The position numbers and the translations under genes are program-made. Shown here piece by piece: positions 42,767 through 50,953 of a stretch of DNA of 64,000 bases (position 1 is the first letter of the stretch; every line of letters starts with the position of its first letter). The stretch covers positions 1 to 64,000 of the forward strand of contig NZ_JMKU01000021.1 in assembly GCF_000687165.1 (NCBI RefSeq). Reading direction: 5' to 3'. The DNA comes from Paracidovorax oryzae ATCC 19882 (GTDB taxonomy: Bacteria > Pseudomonadota > Gammaproteobacteria > Burkholderiales > Burkholderiaceae_C). The notes below the pieces were generated by a model, which was not told where the DNA came from, ran no database searches, and saw only the letters and a program-made list of their open reading frames with translations.

Positions 42767-42787
42767 CAATCCAAATCGCCAGGATTG
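42767..42787. promoter_or_regulatory. Candidate Lrp-type operator
   Basis: CAATCC (42767-42772) and GGATTG (42782-42787) form a perfect inverted repeat with a 9-base spacer, followed by the palindrome GCAATTGC at 42791-42798. They lie in the 95-base gap between the divergent ocd and Lrp-type genes. Dyads of this length suit Lrp/AsnC dimers; the link is positional. Confidence 0.45.
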
Positions 42788-42814
42788 ACCGCAATTGCGC
42801 AGGAAGCTGCCGTT

Positions 42815-43288
42815 ATGGCAGCATCCGTTGCCACTATGGACAACATCGACCAGCAACTCATCGCTGCCCTGCGCCACAACGCCCGCGCCAGCGTGGCGAC
42901 GCTGGCAACGCGCCTGGGCGTGTCGCGCGGCACGGTCACCAATCGCATCCGCAAGCTGGAAGACGCGGGAACGATCGTCGGCTACACCGTGCGGTTGCGG
43001 CCGGAGGGCGAGACCGGGGGGCTGCAGGCCTGGATGAGCATTTCCATCGAGGGCAACGACGCGCGCCGCGTCACTGCCTCCCTGCTGGGCGAGCCGAGCG
43101 TTTTGTCCCTGCACGCCACCAATGGCCAGTGGGATCTGTTGGCCGAACTGCAGGTCGCGTCCCTGGCCGAACTGGCCCAGGCGCTGGAGCGCATCCGGCT
43201 CATCAAGGGCATCCGCAATACGGAAACGAGCATCCACCTGGAAACCCTGCGCGCGCCGCCCCAGCAGGCTCCGGGCGCACGCCGGTAG
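42815..43288 (+). CDS. Lrp/AsnC-family regulator of arginine catabolism
   Basis: A 157-residue regulator. The N-terminal HTH is MDNIDQQLIAALRHNARASVATLATRLGVSRGTVTNRIRKLE, and the C-terminal RAM/ACT-like effector domain runs from about residue 70 (AWMSISIEGNDARRVTASLL). The ATG at 42815 is preferred because aggaag lies nine bases upstream; ATG at 42836 would drop seven residues and still leave the HTH intact. It is divergent from the ocd-rocF pair, so it probably senses arginine or ornithine and controls that operon. Confidence 0.9.
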   Translation: MAASVATMDNIDQQLIAALRHNARASVATLATRLGVSRGTVTNRIRKLEDAGTIVGYTVRLRPEGETGGLQAWMSISIEGNDARRVTASLLGEPSVLSLHATNGQWDLLAELQVASLAELAQALERIRLIKGIRNTETSIHLETLRAPPQQAPGARR

Positions 43289-43386
43289 GACATGCCTGAC
43301 GAGGCCGGCCCCGGCCCCGTCCCATAATCGGCCGACGGCCCCGCGCCGCAGCATCCGCAGGAACCGCCAGGAAGGAAAGACCGCCC

Positions 43387-44010
43387 ATGACACCGCATGC
43401 CCCCAAGCGTTTTTCGATGATCCGCGAGTTCCACCTGGCCGACTGGTTCACGCTCGGCAACGCCGTGTGCGGCGTGGGGGCGCTGTTCTCCTCCATGACG
43501 TTCATGGAGACGGGCGATGTGCGGCACGTGTATTTCGCGGCCGCGCTGGTATTGGCGGCCCTGATCTTCGATGTGCTCGACGGCCGCGTCGCGCGCTGGC
43601 GGCAGAAGTCCTCCGCCATGGGGCGCGAGCTGGATTCGCTGGCCGACGTGATCTCCTTCGGCGTGGCGCCGGCCATCATCGCCTACGCCTGCGGCATGCA
43701 GGGCCTCTACGACCGCATCGTGCTGGCCTTCTTCGTGGCCTGCGGCGTCTCGCGCCTCGCGCGCTACAACGTCACGGCGGAAACGCTCTCCGAAGGCTCG
43801 GGCAAGGTGAAGTACTTCGAGGGCACGCCGATCCCCACGTCCATCGTGCTCGTGGGGCTCATGGCGCTGGCCGCATCGCTCGGCGCCGTGCGCGAGAACC
43901 TGTGGTTCGGCAAGCTGCTGGTGGGGGGCTTCACGCTGCACCCCTTCGTGCTGCTGTTCGCGGTGTCCGGCTCGCTCATGATCAGCCGGATCCGCATACC
44001 GAAGTTTTGA
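43387..44010 (+). CDS. pssA: CDP-diacylglycerol--serine O-phosphatidyltransferase
   Basis: A 207-residue integral membrane CDP-alcohol phosphatidyltransferase. The full motif D-x2-D-G-x2-A-R-x8-G-x3-D-x3-D is present: DVLDGRVARW then GRELDSLADV at about residues 59-84. At least five hydrophobic segments follow or flank it. EGTPIPTSIVLVGLMALA and the C-terminal SGSLMISRIRIPKF match type II (PssA) phosphatidylserine synthases. It makes phosphatidylserine, the precursor of phosphatidylethanolamine. A dispersed repeat starts at the base after the stop. Confidence 0.9.
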   Translation: MTPHAPKRFSMIREFHLADWFTLGNAVCGVGALFSSMTFMETGDVRHVYFAAALVLAALIFDVLDGRVARWRQKSSAMGRELDSLADVISFGVAPAIIAYACGMQGLYDRIVLAFFVACGVSRLARYNVTAETLSEGSGKVKYFEGTPIPTSIVLVGLMALAASLGAVRENLWFGKLLVGGFTLHPFVLLFAVSGSLMISRIRIPKF

Positions 44011-44123
44011 CCCCCCCTGAGTCGCCTTCGGCGCCTTCCCCCCAAGGGGGACGACGCCAGTGGCCCGGCAAAGCCGGTTCCACGGCGTCTGCTGGCGTGG
44101 CCTGCTCCGCGGCCTTCTGACGG
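44011..44123 (+). repeat. Dispersed 3'-end repeat, copy A (longest)
   Basis: This copy starts immediately after the pssA stop with CCCCCCCTGAGTCGCCTTCGGCGC. It continues through CCCCCCAAGGGGG (a short hairpin) and ends with CCTGCTCCGCGGCCTTCTGACGG at 44101-44123. The first 23 bases recur at 25699-25721 (minus strand) and the last 23 at 52558-52580. All three copies sit at gene 3' ends. The remaining bases up to minC (44124-44248) show no gene; the minC promoter is expected there. Confidence 0.7.
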
Positions 44124-44248
44124 GGTGCGCTCTGCGCTGGCGTGAAGGGGCGCCCGTTTACCCATGGAATCCCGCGCAATACCTGCACTGGCCCCGGTAA
44201 CGGTAAACTCCGCCGCTTTGAGCCGCGTCGTTCGCACTCCTTCCTTCC

Positions 44249-45022
44249 ATGGCCGTTGACACGGTGGGCCAGGCCCGCACCAGCTTTGACCTCAAGAGCG
44301 CCCAGCTGCCCGTGGTGGCCGTGGCGCTGCGGACCACCGACGCCGACGCGTTCGCTGCCGACCTGGCCGCGCGCCTCGGGGAGGACCCGGGCTTCTTCGA
44401 CAACGATCCGGTGCTGATCGACCTCGCCGCCGTGCGCGAAGAGGCTGCGCCCATCGATTTCCCCGCCCTCGTGGCCCTGCTGCGCCAGCACCGCACCCAG
44501 CCCGTGGCCGTGCGTGGCGGCAGCCCCGCGCAGATGGAGGCCGCGCTCGCCGCCGGGCTCGTGGCCGCGCCGGAGGCACCGCCTGCTCGCGCCGCACAGC
44601 CGCCCGCTGTGGCCGAACCGCCCGCGCAGGAGATCGTCCGCGAAGTCGTGCGCGAGGTCGAGGTGGTGCGCGAAGTACCCGCGCCCGCGCCCGGCACCGT
44701 CGTGGTGGACAAGCCGCTGCGCTCGGGCCAGCAGGTCTATGCGCGCGGCTCCGACCTCGTGGTGATGGCCGTCGTGAGCTTCGGCGCCGAAGTCATCGCC
44801 GACGGCAACATCCACGTCTATGCGCCGCTGCGCGGCCGGGCCATCGCCGGTGCGCGTGGCGACACCTCCGCCCGCATCTTCAGCACCTGCCTGGAACCGC
44901 AGCTCGTCTCGGTGGCCGGCATCTACCGCACCACCGACACCGAGTTGCCCGACAACGTGCGCGGCAAGCCCGCGCAGGTGCGGCTCGACGGCGAGAAGCT
45001 GATCATCGAGCCGCTCGCCTGA
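44249..45022 (+). CDS. minC: Septum site-determining protein MinC
   Basis: A 257-residue cell-division inhibitor. The N-terminal FtsZ-inhibiting domain runs to about residue 105 (FDLKSAQLPVVAVALRTTD). An Ala/Pro-rich linker with REVVREVEVVREVPAPAPG follows. The C-terminal beta-helix domain holds PLRSGQQVYARGSDLVVMAVVSFGAEVIADGNIHVYAPLRGRAIAGARGD, the MinD- and membrane-linked part. First gene of minCDE; minD begins 39 bases later. Confidence 0.96.
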   Translation: MAVDTVGQARTSFDLKSAQLPVVAVALRTTDADAFAADLAARLGEDPGFFDNDPVLIDLAAVREEAAPIDFPALVALLRQHRTQPVAVRGGSPAQMEAALAAGLVAAPEAPPARAAQPPAVAEPPAQEIVREVVREVEVVREVPAPAPGTVVVDKPLRSGQQVYARGSDLVVMAVVSFGAEVIADGNIHVYAPLRGRAIAGARGDTSARIFSTCLEPQLVSVAGIYRTTDTELPDNVRGKPAQVRLDGEKLIIEPLA

Positions 45023-45061
45023 CCCAGAACACCAGACCAACGTCCCAAGGAATTTGCAGAA

Positions 45062-45877
45062 ATGGCCAAAATCGTCGTCGTGACCTCCGGCAAGGGAGGC
45101 GTGGGAAAGACCACCACCAGCGCCAGCTTCGCATCGGGCCTCGCGCTGCGCGGCCACAAGACCGCGGTGATCGACTTCGACGTCGGCCTGCGCAACCTCG
45201 ACCTCATCATGGGCTGCGAGCGCCGCGTCGTGTACGACCTCATCAACGTGATCCATGGCGAGGCCAACCTGAACCAGGCCCTCATCAAGGACAAGCAGTG
45301 CGAGAACCTGTTCGTGCTCGCCGCCAGCCAGACGCGCGACAAGGACGCGCTCACGCAGGAGGGCGTCGAGAAGGTGCTGAACGACCTCGCCGCGATGGAC
45401 TTCGAATACATCGTCTGCGACTCGCCCGCCGGCATCGAGAGCGGCGCGCTCATGGCCATGCACTTCGCCGACGAGGCGCTGCTGGTGACCAACCCCGAAG
45501 TCTCCTCGGTGCGCGACTCCGACCGCATCCTGGGCATGCTGGGCAGCAAGACGAAGCGCGCCATCGAGGGCAAGGAGCCCGTGAAGGAGCACCTGCTCAT
45601 CACGCGCTACAACCCCGGCCGCGTGCAGGACGGGCAGATGCTGAGCCTGGAGGACATCCAGGACATCCTGCGCATCGAACTCATCGGCGTCGTGCCCGAG
45701 TCCGAAAGCGTTCTGCAGGCGTCCAACCAGGGCACGCCCGCCGTCCACCTGCAGGGCACGGACGTGTCCGAGGCCTACAAGGACGTGGTGGCGCGCTTCC
45801 TGGGCGAGGACAAGCCCCTGCGCTTCATCGACGCGCAGAAGCCCGGCTTCTTCAAGCGCATTTTCGGCGGGAGGTAA
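45062..45877 (+). CDS. minD: Septum site-determining ATPase MinD
   Basis: A 271-residue ParA/MinD-superfamily ATPase. VVTSGKGGVGKTTTSASFASGLALRG is the deviant Walker A. FDVGLRNLDLIMGCERRVVYDLINV is diagnostic of MinD. DSPAGIESGALMAMHFADEALLVTNPEVSSVRDSDRILG covers switch II, and the C-terminal amphipathic helix (KPGFFKRIFGGR) targets the membrane. It recruits MinC and oscillates under MinE. The start has a clean ribosome site (aaggaat) and the stop lies 3 bases before minE. Confidence 0.97.
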   Translation: MAKIVVVTSGKGGVGKTTTSASFASGLALRGHKTAVIDFDVGLRNLDLIMGCERRVVYDLINVIHGEANLNQALIKDKQCENLFVLAASQTRDKDALTQEGVEKVLNDLAAMDFEYIVCDSPAGIESGALMAMHFADEALLVTNPEVSSVRDSDRILGMLGSKTKRAIEGKEPVKEHLLITRYNPGRVQDGQMLSLEDIQDILRIELIGVVPESESVLQASNQGTPAVHLQGTDVSEAYKDVVARFLGEDKPLRFIDAQKPGFFKRIFGGR

Positions 45878-45880
45878 CGC

Positions 45881-46147
45881 ATGGCATCCTTTCTCTCATT
45901 CCTGCTCGGCGAAAAGAAGAAGACCGCCAGTGTCGCCAAGGAGCGGCTGCAGATCATCCTCGCGCACGAGCGCAATGGCCGCAATGCCTCGGAGCCGGAC
46001 TACCTGCCCGCACTGCAGCGCGAACTCGTCGCCGTGATTTCCAAATACGTGAAGATCAGCCCCGAAGACCTGAAGGTGCAGCTGGAGCGCCAGGACAACC
46101 TCGAGGTGCTCGAAGTCAAGATCGAGTTGCCGGACACCGTGCGCTGA
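45881..46147 (+). CDS. minE: Cell division topological specificity factor MinE
   Basis: An 88-residue protein of the normal MinE length. The N-terminal membrane-targeting and MinD-binding part is [30 protein letters not shown]. The C-terminal dimerisation domain contains [31 protein letters not shown]. It stimulates MinD ATPase and drives pole-to-pole oscillation. It lies 3 bases after minD. A convergent flavin reductase gene follows 40 bases downstream. Confidence 0.96.
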   Translation: MASFLSFLLGEKKKTASVAKERLQIILAHERNGRNASEPDYLPALQRELVAVISKYVKISPEDLKVQLERQDNLEVLEVKIELPDTVR

Positions 46148-46186
46148 GCGGCCGGCCGCGGCCCGCGGTCCGTGGCCGCGGACCTC

Positions 46187-46708
46187 TCAGAGGGGATGTT
46201 CCGTGTAGAAGCGTCCGCCGTGGTAGAGCAGCGGCGGCACGCCTGGGCGATGCGCGCAGCGCTCCACCTCCCCGACGAAGATGACGTGGTCGCCTTCGTC
46301 GTAGCGGCTGCGGTTGAAGCATTCGAACGTGGCCACCGCGCCCTCGATCAGCGGCGCGCCCGCCACGCCCGGCGTGTAGGCCACGCCCGCGAAGCGGTCC
46401 ACGCCGCGGCTGGCGAAGCGCTCGGCCAGCGCCTTCTGGTCTGCGGCCAGCACGTTGATCGCATAGTGCGAGCCGGCGGCCAGCGCGCCCATCGAGCCGG
46501 CCGCGCGCGCCAGGCTCCAGAGCACCAGCGGCGGCGCGAGCGACACCGAATTGAACGAACTGGCCGTGAGGCCCACCAGGCCGCCGGAGGCATCCTGCGC
46601 GGTGACGATGGTCACGCCGGTGGCGAACATGCCGAGCGCATCGCGGAACTCGCGGGGGGAAAAGCTCGGCGGGGTGGCCAGCGTGGGCCGGGGCAGGGGA
46701 CGTGTCAC
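46187..46708 (-). CDS. Flavin reductase-like domain protein (HpaC/RutF type)
   Basis: A 173-residue FMN-binding split-barrel protein. FRDALGMFATGVTIVTAQDASGGLVGLTASSFNSVSLAPPLVLWSL is the classical start of the flavin reductase domain. FASRGVDRFAGVAYTPGVAGAPLIEGAVATFEC and LLYHGGRFY close it. Members supply reduced flavin to monooxygenases or act as NAD(P)H:flavin oxidoreductases. The only plausible start is a GTG at 46708; no ribosome site is evident. No partner monooxygenase is adjacent. Confidence 0.87.
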   Translation of the reverse strand: MTRPLPRPTLATPPSFSPREFRDALGMFATGVTIVTAQDASGGLVGLTASSFNSVSLAPPLVLWSLARAAGSMGALAAGSHYAINVLAADQKALAERFASRGVDRFAGVAYTPGVAGAPLIEGAVATFECFNRSRYDEGDHVIFVGEVERCAHRPGVPPLLYHGGRFYTEHPL

Positions 46709-46834
46709 GGAAGGCGAAGGCGCGGCGCGCGCCAGGCGGAGGAAGGGGTCGGCTATTATGGTCCGGTGCCCGCGCCCCCTCCGCCGACCGGGGGCGAATC
46801 CCCACCGGGCGCGTTGTCGTTGCCCCTCCCTTCC

Positions 46835-47623
46835 ATGGCCCTGCTTCCCACTTTCACCACCCTCGGCGCCGGCCCCACCGTGCTCATGCTGCACGATGCG
46901 GACGGCGGCCACCTGACTTTCGCTCCCCAGGTCGAGACCCTCGCGGGCGCCGGCTACCGCGCCGTGGCATGGGACATGCCGGGCTACGGCCGCAGCGCGC
47001 CCATCGAGCCCTACAGCTTCAAGGGGCTGGCGCAGAGCTGCATCGCCCTGCTCGATGCCCTGCAGTGCACGCACGGCACCACCCTCGTCGGCCATGGCCT
47101 GGGTGCCATGGTGGCGGTCGAGGTGGCCTTGCGGGCGCCCCGCCGCGTGGGCCGGCTCGTGCTGTGCGCTGGTGGCCCGGCCCTGGACGGAGAAGGCCTG
47201 GACACCTGGGTGGCACCCCGCGTCGCCGCGCTGGAGGACGACCGGGCCATGGAGCGCGTGGCCGAGCTGCTGGTGCCGCGCCAGACCGGTACCGGGGCGC
47301 TGCCCGAAGGCGCGCGCCTGGCCGGCCATGCCATGGGCCAGGTCCATCGTTCCGCCTTCCGCCGCGCGCTGGAGCTGCTGCCGGCGTTCGCGCGCGATGC
47401 CGCGGACCTCTCCCACCTCTCCATGCCCACCCTGCTCGTGAGCGGGGCCCAGGACCGATGCATGCCGGCCGAGGCCCTGCAGGCCCTGGCCCACGTGCTG
47501 CCCGACGCGCGTCACCTGAGCCTGCCGAACGTGGGGCACTGGCCCCAGCTGGAAGACCCGGACGGCTTCGATGGAGCGCTGCTGGACTTCCTCGGCTCCA
47601 CCGCTCCGCGGACCATCCACTGA
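46835..47623 (+). CDS. Alpha/beta-hydrolase fold protein lacking the nucleophilic serine
   Basis: A 262-residue protein with the alpha/beta-hydrolase plan. LMLHDADGGHLTFAPQVETLAGAGYRAVAWDMPGYGRS is the N-terminal strand with the oxyanion region. At about residue 89 the nucleophile elbow is LVGHGLGAM: Gly replaces the catalytic Ser of the usual GHSxG, and the codon is GGC. The acid (SGAQDRCMP) and histidine (NVGHWPQLEDP) remain. It therefore may not be a serine hydrolase, or may have a different chemistry. Its stop overlaps the next gene's start (TGATG at 47621-47625). The start is divergent from the flavin reductase gene across 126 bases. Confidence 0.82.
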   Translation: MALLPTFTTLGAGPTVLMLHDADGGHLTFAPQVETLAGAGYRAVAWDMPGYGRSAPIEPYSFKGLAQSCIALLDALQCTHGTTLVGHGLGAMVAVEVALRAPRRVGRLVLCAGGPALDGEGLDTWVAPRVAALEDDRAMERVAELLVPRQTGTGALPEGARLAGHAMGQVHRSAFRRALELLPAFARDAADLSHLSMPTLLVSGAQDRCMPAEALQALAHVLPDARHLSLPNVGHWPQLEDPDGFDGALLDFLGSTAPRTIH

Positions 47624-48906
47624 TGGCGGCGCGCACGAACGGCACCTCCGGGGCACCAGCCGTCCCGCGGGGACCAGGCCTCTTGTCCCCCTGGCTGCTG
47701 CCCCCGGCGGCCGCGCTGGCGCTGGCGCTGTTCGGCGCCTCCGTCTGGGATTCCCGGGCCTTCCAGTCCGGCGGGCAGGCAGGACCGGGAACGGCCTCCG
47801 ATGCGGTCGTCGCCATTGGCCGGGGCCACCTGGGTACGGGCGAGGCCGGCGCGGGATACCACTCGGTGGTCGTGCTCGGCGCGCCCGCCGAACGTTCGGG
47901 GGATACCGCGGCTTTCCCGGCGGCGCCCAGGGCGTCCGGCGCGTCCAGCGTGGCCCTGCCGCGGAGAGGCGCCGCATCCGCTGCGGCCCGCAGCGATGGC
48001 GTCGCAGCGTCCGTGTCCGGCGCCATGGCCCCCCGTGCCCTGGCGCCCGCCCAGGTCCCCGTCCCCTTGCCGCCGCCCGGCGCGGCGCAATCGGTGGCTG
48101 CCTGCAGGCTGCTGCTGCCGCGCCTGCCCACGGTGGACCGGCCGCTCTGCGAATCCACGCGCCTGTCCGAGAGCGGGGCGCATTCCCGCAAGGGGCTGCC
48201 GATCTACTGGCGCGACGTGCCCCCCGCACCGGCGGCGGGCGGTGCCCCGGGCCCGGAGCCGCTGCGCGTACTGGTGCTGGGGGCCATCCACGGCGACGAG
48301 CCCACCTCCGCATCGCTGGCCATGCGCTGGATCGCTTTCGCGGCGCAGCCGCAGCCGGCGTTGCGGCAGTCCGTGCACTGGCGCTTCATTCCGGCGCTCA
48401 ACCCCGACGGCATGCTGGCCCGTCCGGCGACGCGCGTGAATGCACGGGGCGTGGACCTGAACCGCAACTTCCCCACGCCCAACTGGGAGCGCGATGCCCC
48501 GGTGTACTGGGAAAAGCGCACCCGCCGCGATCCGCGCCGCTGGCCGGGGCCCGAGCCTCTGTCCGAGCCCGAGTCGCGCTTCCTGCACGAGCAGATGGAA
48601 GGTTTCCGGCCCGACCTGGTGGTGAGCATCCACGCTCCGTATGGCGTGCTCGACTACGACGGCCCGCTGCCGCCGCCCAGCCGCCTGGGCCGCCTGCGGC
48701 TCGACCAGCTCGGCATCTTCCCGGGCTCGCTCGGCCACTACGGCAGCGTGCGCCAGGGCATGCCCGTCGTCACCATCGAGCTGCAGCACGAACTGCGCAT
48801 GCCCGAGGACAGCCAGGTGCGCCAGATGTGGGTGGACCTGCTGCGGTGGATGGACACCCACCTGGCCGCCACCGATACGCCGGCCGCCGGCACTCCGGCG
48901 CGGTAG
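47623..48906 (+). CDS. M14-type zinc carboxypeptidase/murein amidase-like protein
   Basis: A 427-residue protein. An N-terminal membrane anchor or signal (SPWLLPPAAALALALFGASVW, about residues 22-42) is followed by a 130-residue Ala/Pro-rich low-complexity part. Then comes an M14 catalytic domain. GAIHGDEPTS is the HxxE zinc pair, ARGVDLNRNFPTPNW carries the substrate Arg/Asn, VVSIHAPYGVLDYDG the third zinc His, and TIELQHEL the catalytic Glu. This resembles MpaA-type murein peptide amidases. It is translationally coupled to the preceding hydrolase-fold gene (TGATG). Confidence 0.82.
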   Translation: MAARTNGTSGAPAVPRGPGLLSPWLLPPAAALALALFGASVWDSRAFQSGGQAGPGTASDAVVAIGRGHLGTGEAGAGYHSVVVLGAPAERSGDTAAFPAAPRASGASSVALPRRGAASAAARSDGVAASVSGAMAPRALAPAQVPVPLPPPGAAQSVAACRLLLPRLPTVDRPLCESTRLSESGAHSRKGLPIYWRDVPPAPAAGGAPGPEPLRVLVLGAIHGDEPTSASLAMRWIAFAAQPQPALRQSVHWRFIPALNPDGMLARPATRVNARGVDLNRNFPTPNWERDAPVYWEKRTRRDPRRWPGPEPLSEPESRFLHEQMEGFRPDLVVSIHAPYGVLDYDGPLPPPSRLGRLRLDQLGIFPGSLGHYGSVRQGMPVVTIELQHELRMPEDSQVRQMWVDLLRWMDTHLAATDTPAAGTPAR

Positions 48907-48910
48907 GGCC

Positions 48911-49477
48911 TCAGGAGAGGGGCGCGGCCAGGAAGCCCGCAGCCTCCTGCACGGCCACCGCATCCGCCTGCACCGCGCCCGGCGGCCCGCCCTTGCCCCA
49001 GAGCGCGCCCCGGAAGCGCATGCCCAGGAACTGCGCGCACAGCTGCACCGAATCGATCATCGGCTGGGCCTTGGCGCGATCGCCGCTGGTCGTGACCAGG
49101 CTGAGCGCCTTGCCGGCCATGCGCTCCTTGAACTCCAGGCCCGGCACGCGCATCCAGGCGCTCCAGTGGTCCAGGTAGGTCTTGAGCGTCGAAGGAATGC
49201 TGAACCAGTACACGGGCGACACGAACACGATTTCGGAGGCCGCGAGCGTGGCGTCCAGCAGCGTGCGCAGATCGCCTTCGGGCGCGGGGTAGGTGCCGGT
49301 GGTGTGGCGCAGGTCCACGAACGGCGGAAGATCGAGGCGGGCGAGGTGCAGCCAGTTCACGGCGGTGTCTGCTGGCAGCGCGGCCTCGGCCTGCCGGGCC
49401 AGCCATTCGGTGTTGCCGACATGGCCCGGCTCGCGGGTGGAGGCGTTCAGGAAGAGAAGATGGGAGGAGGACGGCAT
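48911..49477 (-). CDS. NAD(P)H-dependent flavodoxin-fold oxidoreductase
   Basis: A 188-residue flavodoxin-like protein of the NQO/MdaB-type quinone reductase fold. LLFLNASTREPGHVGNTEWLARQAEAAL begins the FMN/FAD site. IVFVSPVYWFSIPSTLKTYLDHWSA is the diagnostic PVYW segment. GKALSLVTTSGDRAKA and LGMRFRGALWGKG follow. It probably reduces quinones by two electrons. It is cytoplasmic and alone, ending 5 bases from the convergent M14 gene. Confidence 0.85.
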   Translation of the reverse strand: MPSSSHLLFLNASTREPGHVGNTEWLARQAEAALPADTAVNWLHLARLDLPPFVDLRHTTGTYPAPEGDLRTLLDATLAASEIVFVSPVYWFSIPSTLKTYLDHWSAWMRVPGLEFKERMAGKALSLVTTSGDRAKAQPMIDSVQLCAQFLGMRFRGALWGKGGPPGAVQADAVAVQEAAGFLAAPLS

Positions 49478-49529
49478 GCGCGAGATGGTAGCGCTGCACG
49501 CCCGCCAGCCGGGCCGGGGGTTGCCTGTG

Positions 49530-50864
49530 TCAGGCGGCGACCGGGGTGGCGCTCGCCTGGCGGTCCTGCGTGCCGAAGCCGAGGAAGCCGAAATCCATCG
49601 CGGGCCGCTCGCCGCTCAGCAGCTCGGCCATCGCTTTGCCCGAGCCCGCGCCGTGCGTCCAGCCCAGCGTGCCGTGGCCTGCGTTCACCCAGAGCTTGCC
49701 CACGCGCGTGCGGCCGATGAACGGGATGTTGGTCGGCGTGGCAGGGCGCAGCCCGGTCCAGTACTGCGGATTGCCGCCTTCCTCGGGCGTGCGCGTGTCG
49801 CACACGCCGGGCAGGATCTCGGCGATGCGGCGCGAGAGCATGTGGCAGCGTGCGCGGGCCACGGGACTGTCCAGGGAGAGGTCATAGCCCCCCAGCTCGA
49901 TCGTGCCGGCCACACGCAGGAAATTGCCCAGGCGGCTCATCGCGATCTTCTTGCCGTCGTCGATGGTGGAAACCATCGGCGCGCCCTCGGGCTTGAGCAG
50001 CGGGAAGGTGGCGCTGTAGCCCTTGCCGGGGTAGATGGGCAGGTCCACGCCCACCGTGCGCAGCAGCGGCGCCGTATAGGAGCCGCAGGCCACCACGAAC
50101 GCATCGGCGCGCAGTTCCTGCGCGGCCGAGCCGGGCTCGCGGGAGCGCACCGTGACGGCGTCGATGGCGTCGCCCGTGCGCTGCAGCCGCAGCACGTCGT
50201 GCCCGAAGAGGAATTGCGCACCCCGCTCCGCGCAGCGGCGGGCCAGCGCCTGCGTGAACACCCGGGCGTCGCCGCTCTCGTCGGTGCTGGTGTAGGTGCC
50301 GCCGGTGATGCGGTCGCCATAGGCGCGGAACGCCGGCTCGATCTGCAGCAGTTCGTCGCGGCTCACGAGGCGGCGCTGCACGCCGTACTGGCGCATCAGG
50401 TCCACGGCCTTGCCGGCCGCATCGAAGGATTTCTGATCGGTGTAGAAGTGGGCGATGCCGCGCTCGAGCCGGTGGTACTCGATGCCGGTGGAACGCACCA
50501 GGTCCTTGAGCGCGGCGTGGCTGTAGGCCCCCAGTGCCACGATCTGCTGCACGTTGCGGGCAAAGGCGGCGTCATTGCACTGCGCGAGGAACTTCAGGCT
50601 CCAGCGCCACTGCTCCCAGTCCAGCTGGGGGCGGAACAGCAGCGGGGCCTCCTTGTCGAACATCCACTTGAGCGCCTTCCAGGGCGCCTCGCGGTTCGCC
50701 CAGGGCTCGCAATAGCTCACCGAGATCTGCGCCGCATTGGCGTAGCTGGTCTCCAGCGACGCATCGGGCTGGCGATCGACGATGATGACTTCATGGCCGC
50801 GCTCGAGCAGGTGCCACGCGGTGCTGATGCCGATGATGCCGGCTCCGAGAACGATGGTTTTCAT
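49530..50864 (-). CDS. dadA: D-amino acid dehydrogenase
   Basis: A 444-residue FAD enzyme of the DadA family. TIVLGAGIIGISTAWHLLERGHEVIIVDRQP is the FAD Rossmann motif and ETSYANAAQISVSYCEPWANREAPWKALKWMF the diagnostic DadA segment. LYTDQ-type HFYTDQKSFDAA and the C-terminal GLRPATPTNIPFIGRTRVGKLWVNAGHGTLGWTHGAGSGKAMAELL match dadA. It oxidises D-alanine and other D-amino acids to 2-oxo acids, feeding electrons to the respiratory chain. A perfect 10-bp hairpin abuts the ATG and encloses the only Shine-Dalgarno-like GGAG. It is divergent from an argP-like regulator. Confidence 0.93.
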   Translation of the reverse strand: MKTIVLGAGIIGISTAWHLLERGHEVIIVDRQPDASLETSYANAAQISVSYCEPWANREAPWKALKWMFDKEAPLLFRPQLDWEQWRWSLKFLAQCNDAAFARNVQQIVALGAYSHAALKDLVRSTGIEYHRLERGIAHFYTDQKSFDAAGKAVDLMRQYGVQRRLVSRDELLQIEPAFRAYGDRITGGTYTSTDESGDARVFTQALARRCAERGAQFLFGHDVLRLQRTGDAIDAVTVRSREPGSAAQELRADAFVVACGSYTAPLLRTVGVDLPIYPGKGYSATFPLLKPEGAPMVSTIDDGKKIAMSRLGNFLRVAGTIELGGYDLSLDSPVARARCHMLSRRIAEILPGVCDTRTPEEGGNPQYWTGLRPATPTNIPFIGRTRVGKLWVNAGHGTLGWTHGAGSGKAMAELLSGERPAMDFGFLGFGTQDRQASATPVAA

Positions 50865-50919
50865 GGCTCCGCAGTGTGCTGCGGAGCCTGTTTTTTTTGA
50901 AGAGGAATTAAACTTCCTC
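50865..50919. promoter_or_regulatory. Leader hairpin and operator-like dyad in the dadA/argP-like divergent region
   Basis: GGCTCCGCAG (50865-50874), loop TGTG and CTGCGGAGCC (50879-50888) form a perfect 10-bp hairpin, followed on the plus strand by TG and eight T (50891-50898). In plus orientation this is a strong intrinsic terminator; in the dadA mRNA it hides the GGAG four bases before the ATG. GAGGAA (50902-50907) and TTCCTC (50914-50919) form a second inverted repeat with a 6-base spacer, an operator candidate. Confidence 0.7.
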
Positions 50920-50953
50920 CAAATTCATCAGTTCGTCTAATAGGCTATCCGCC

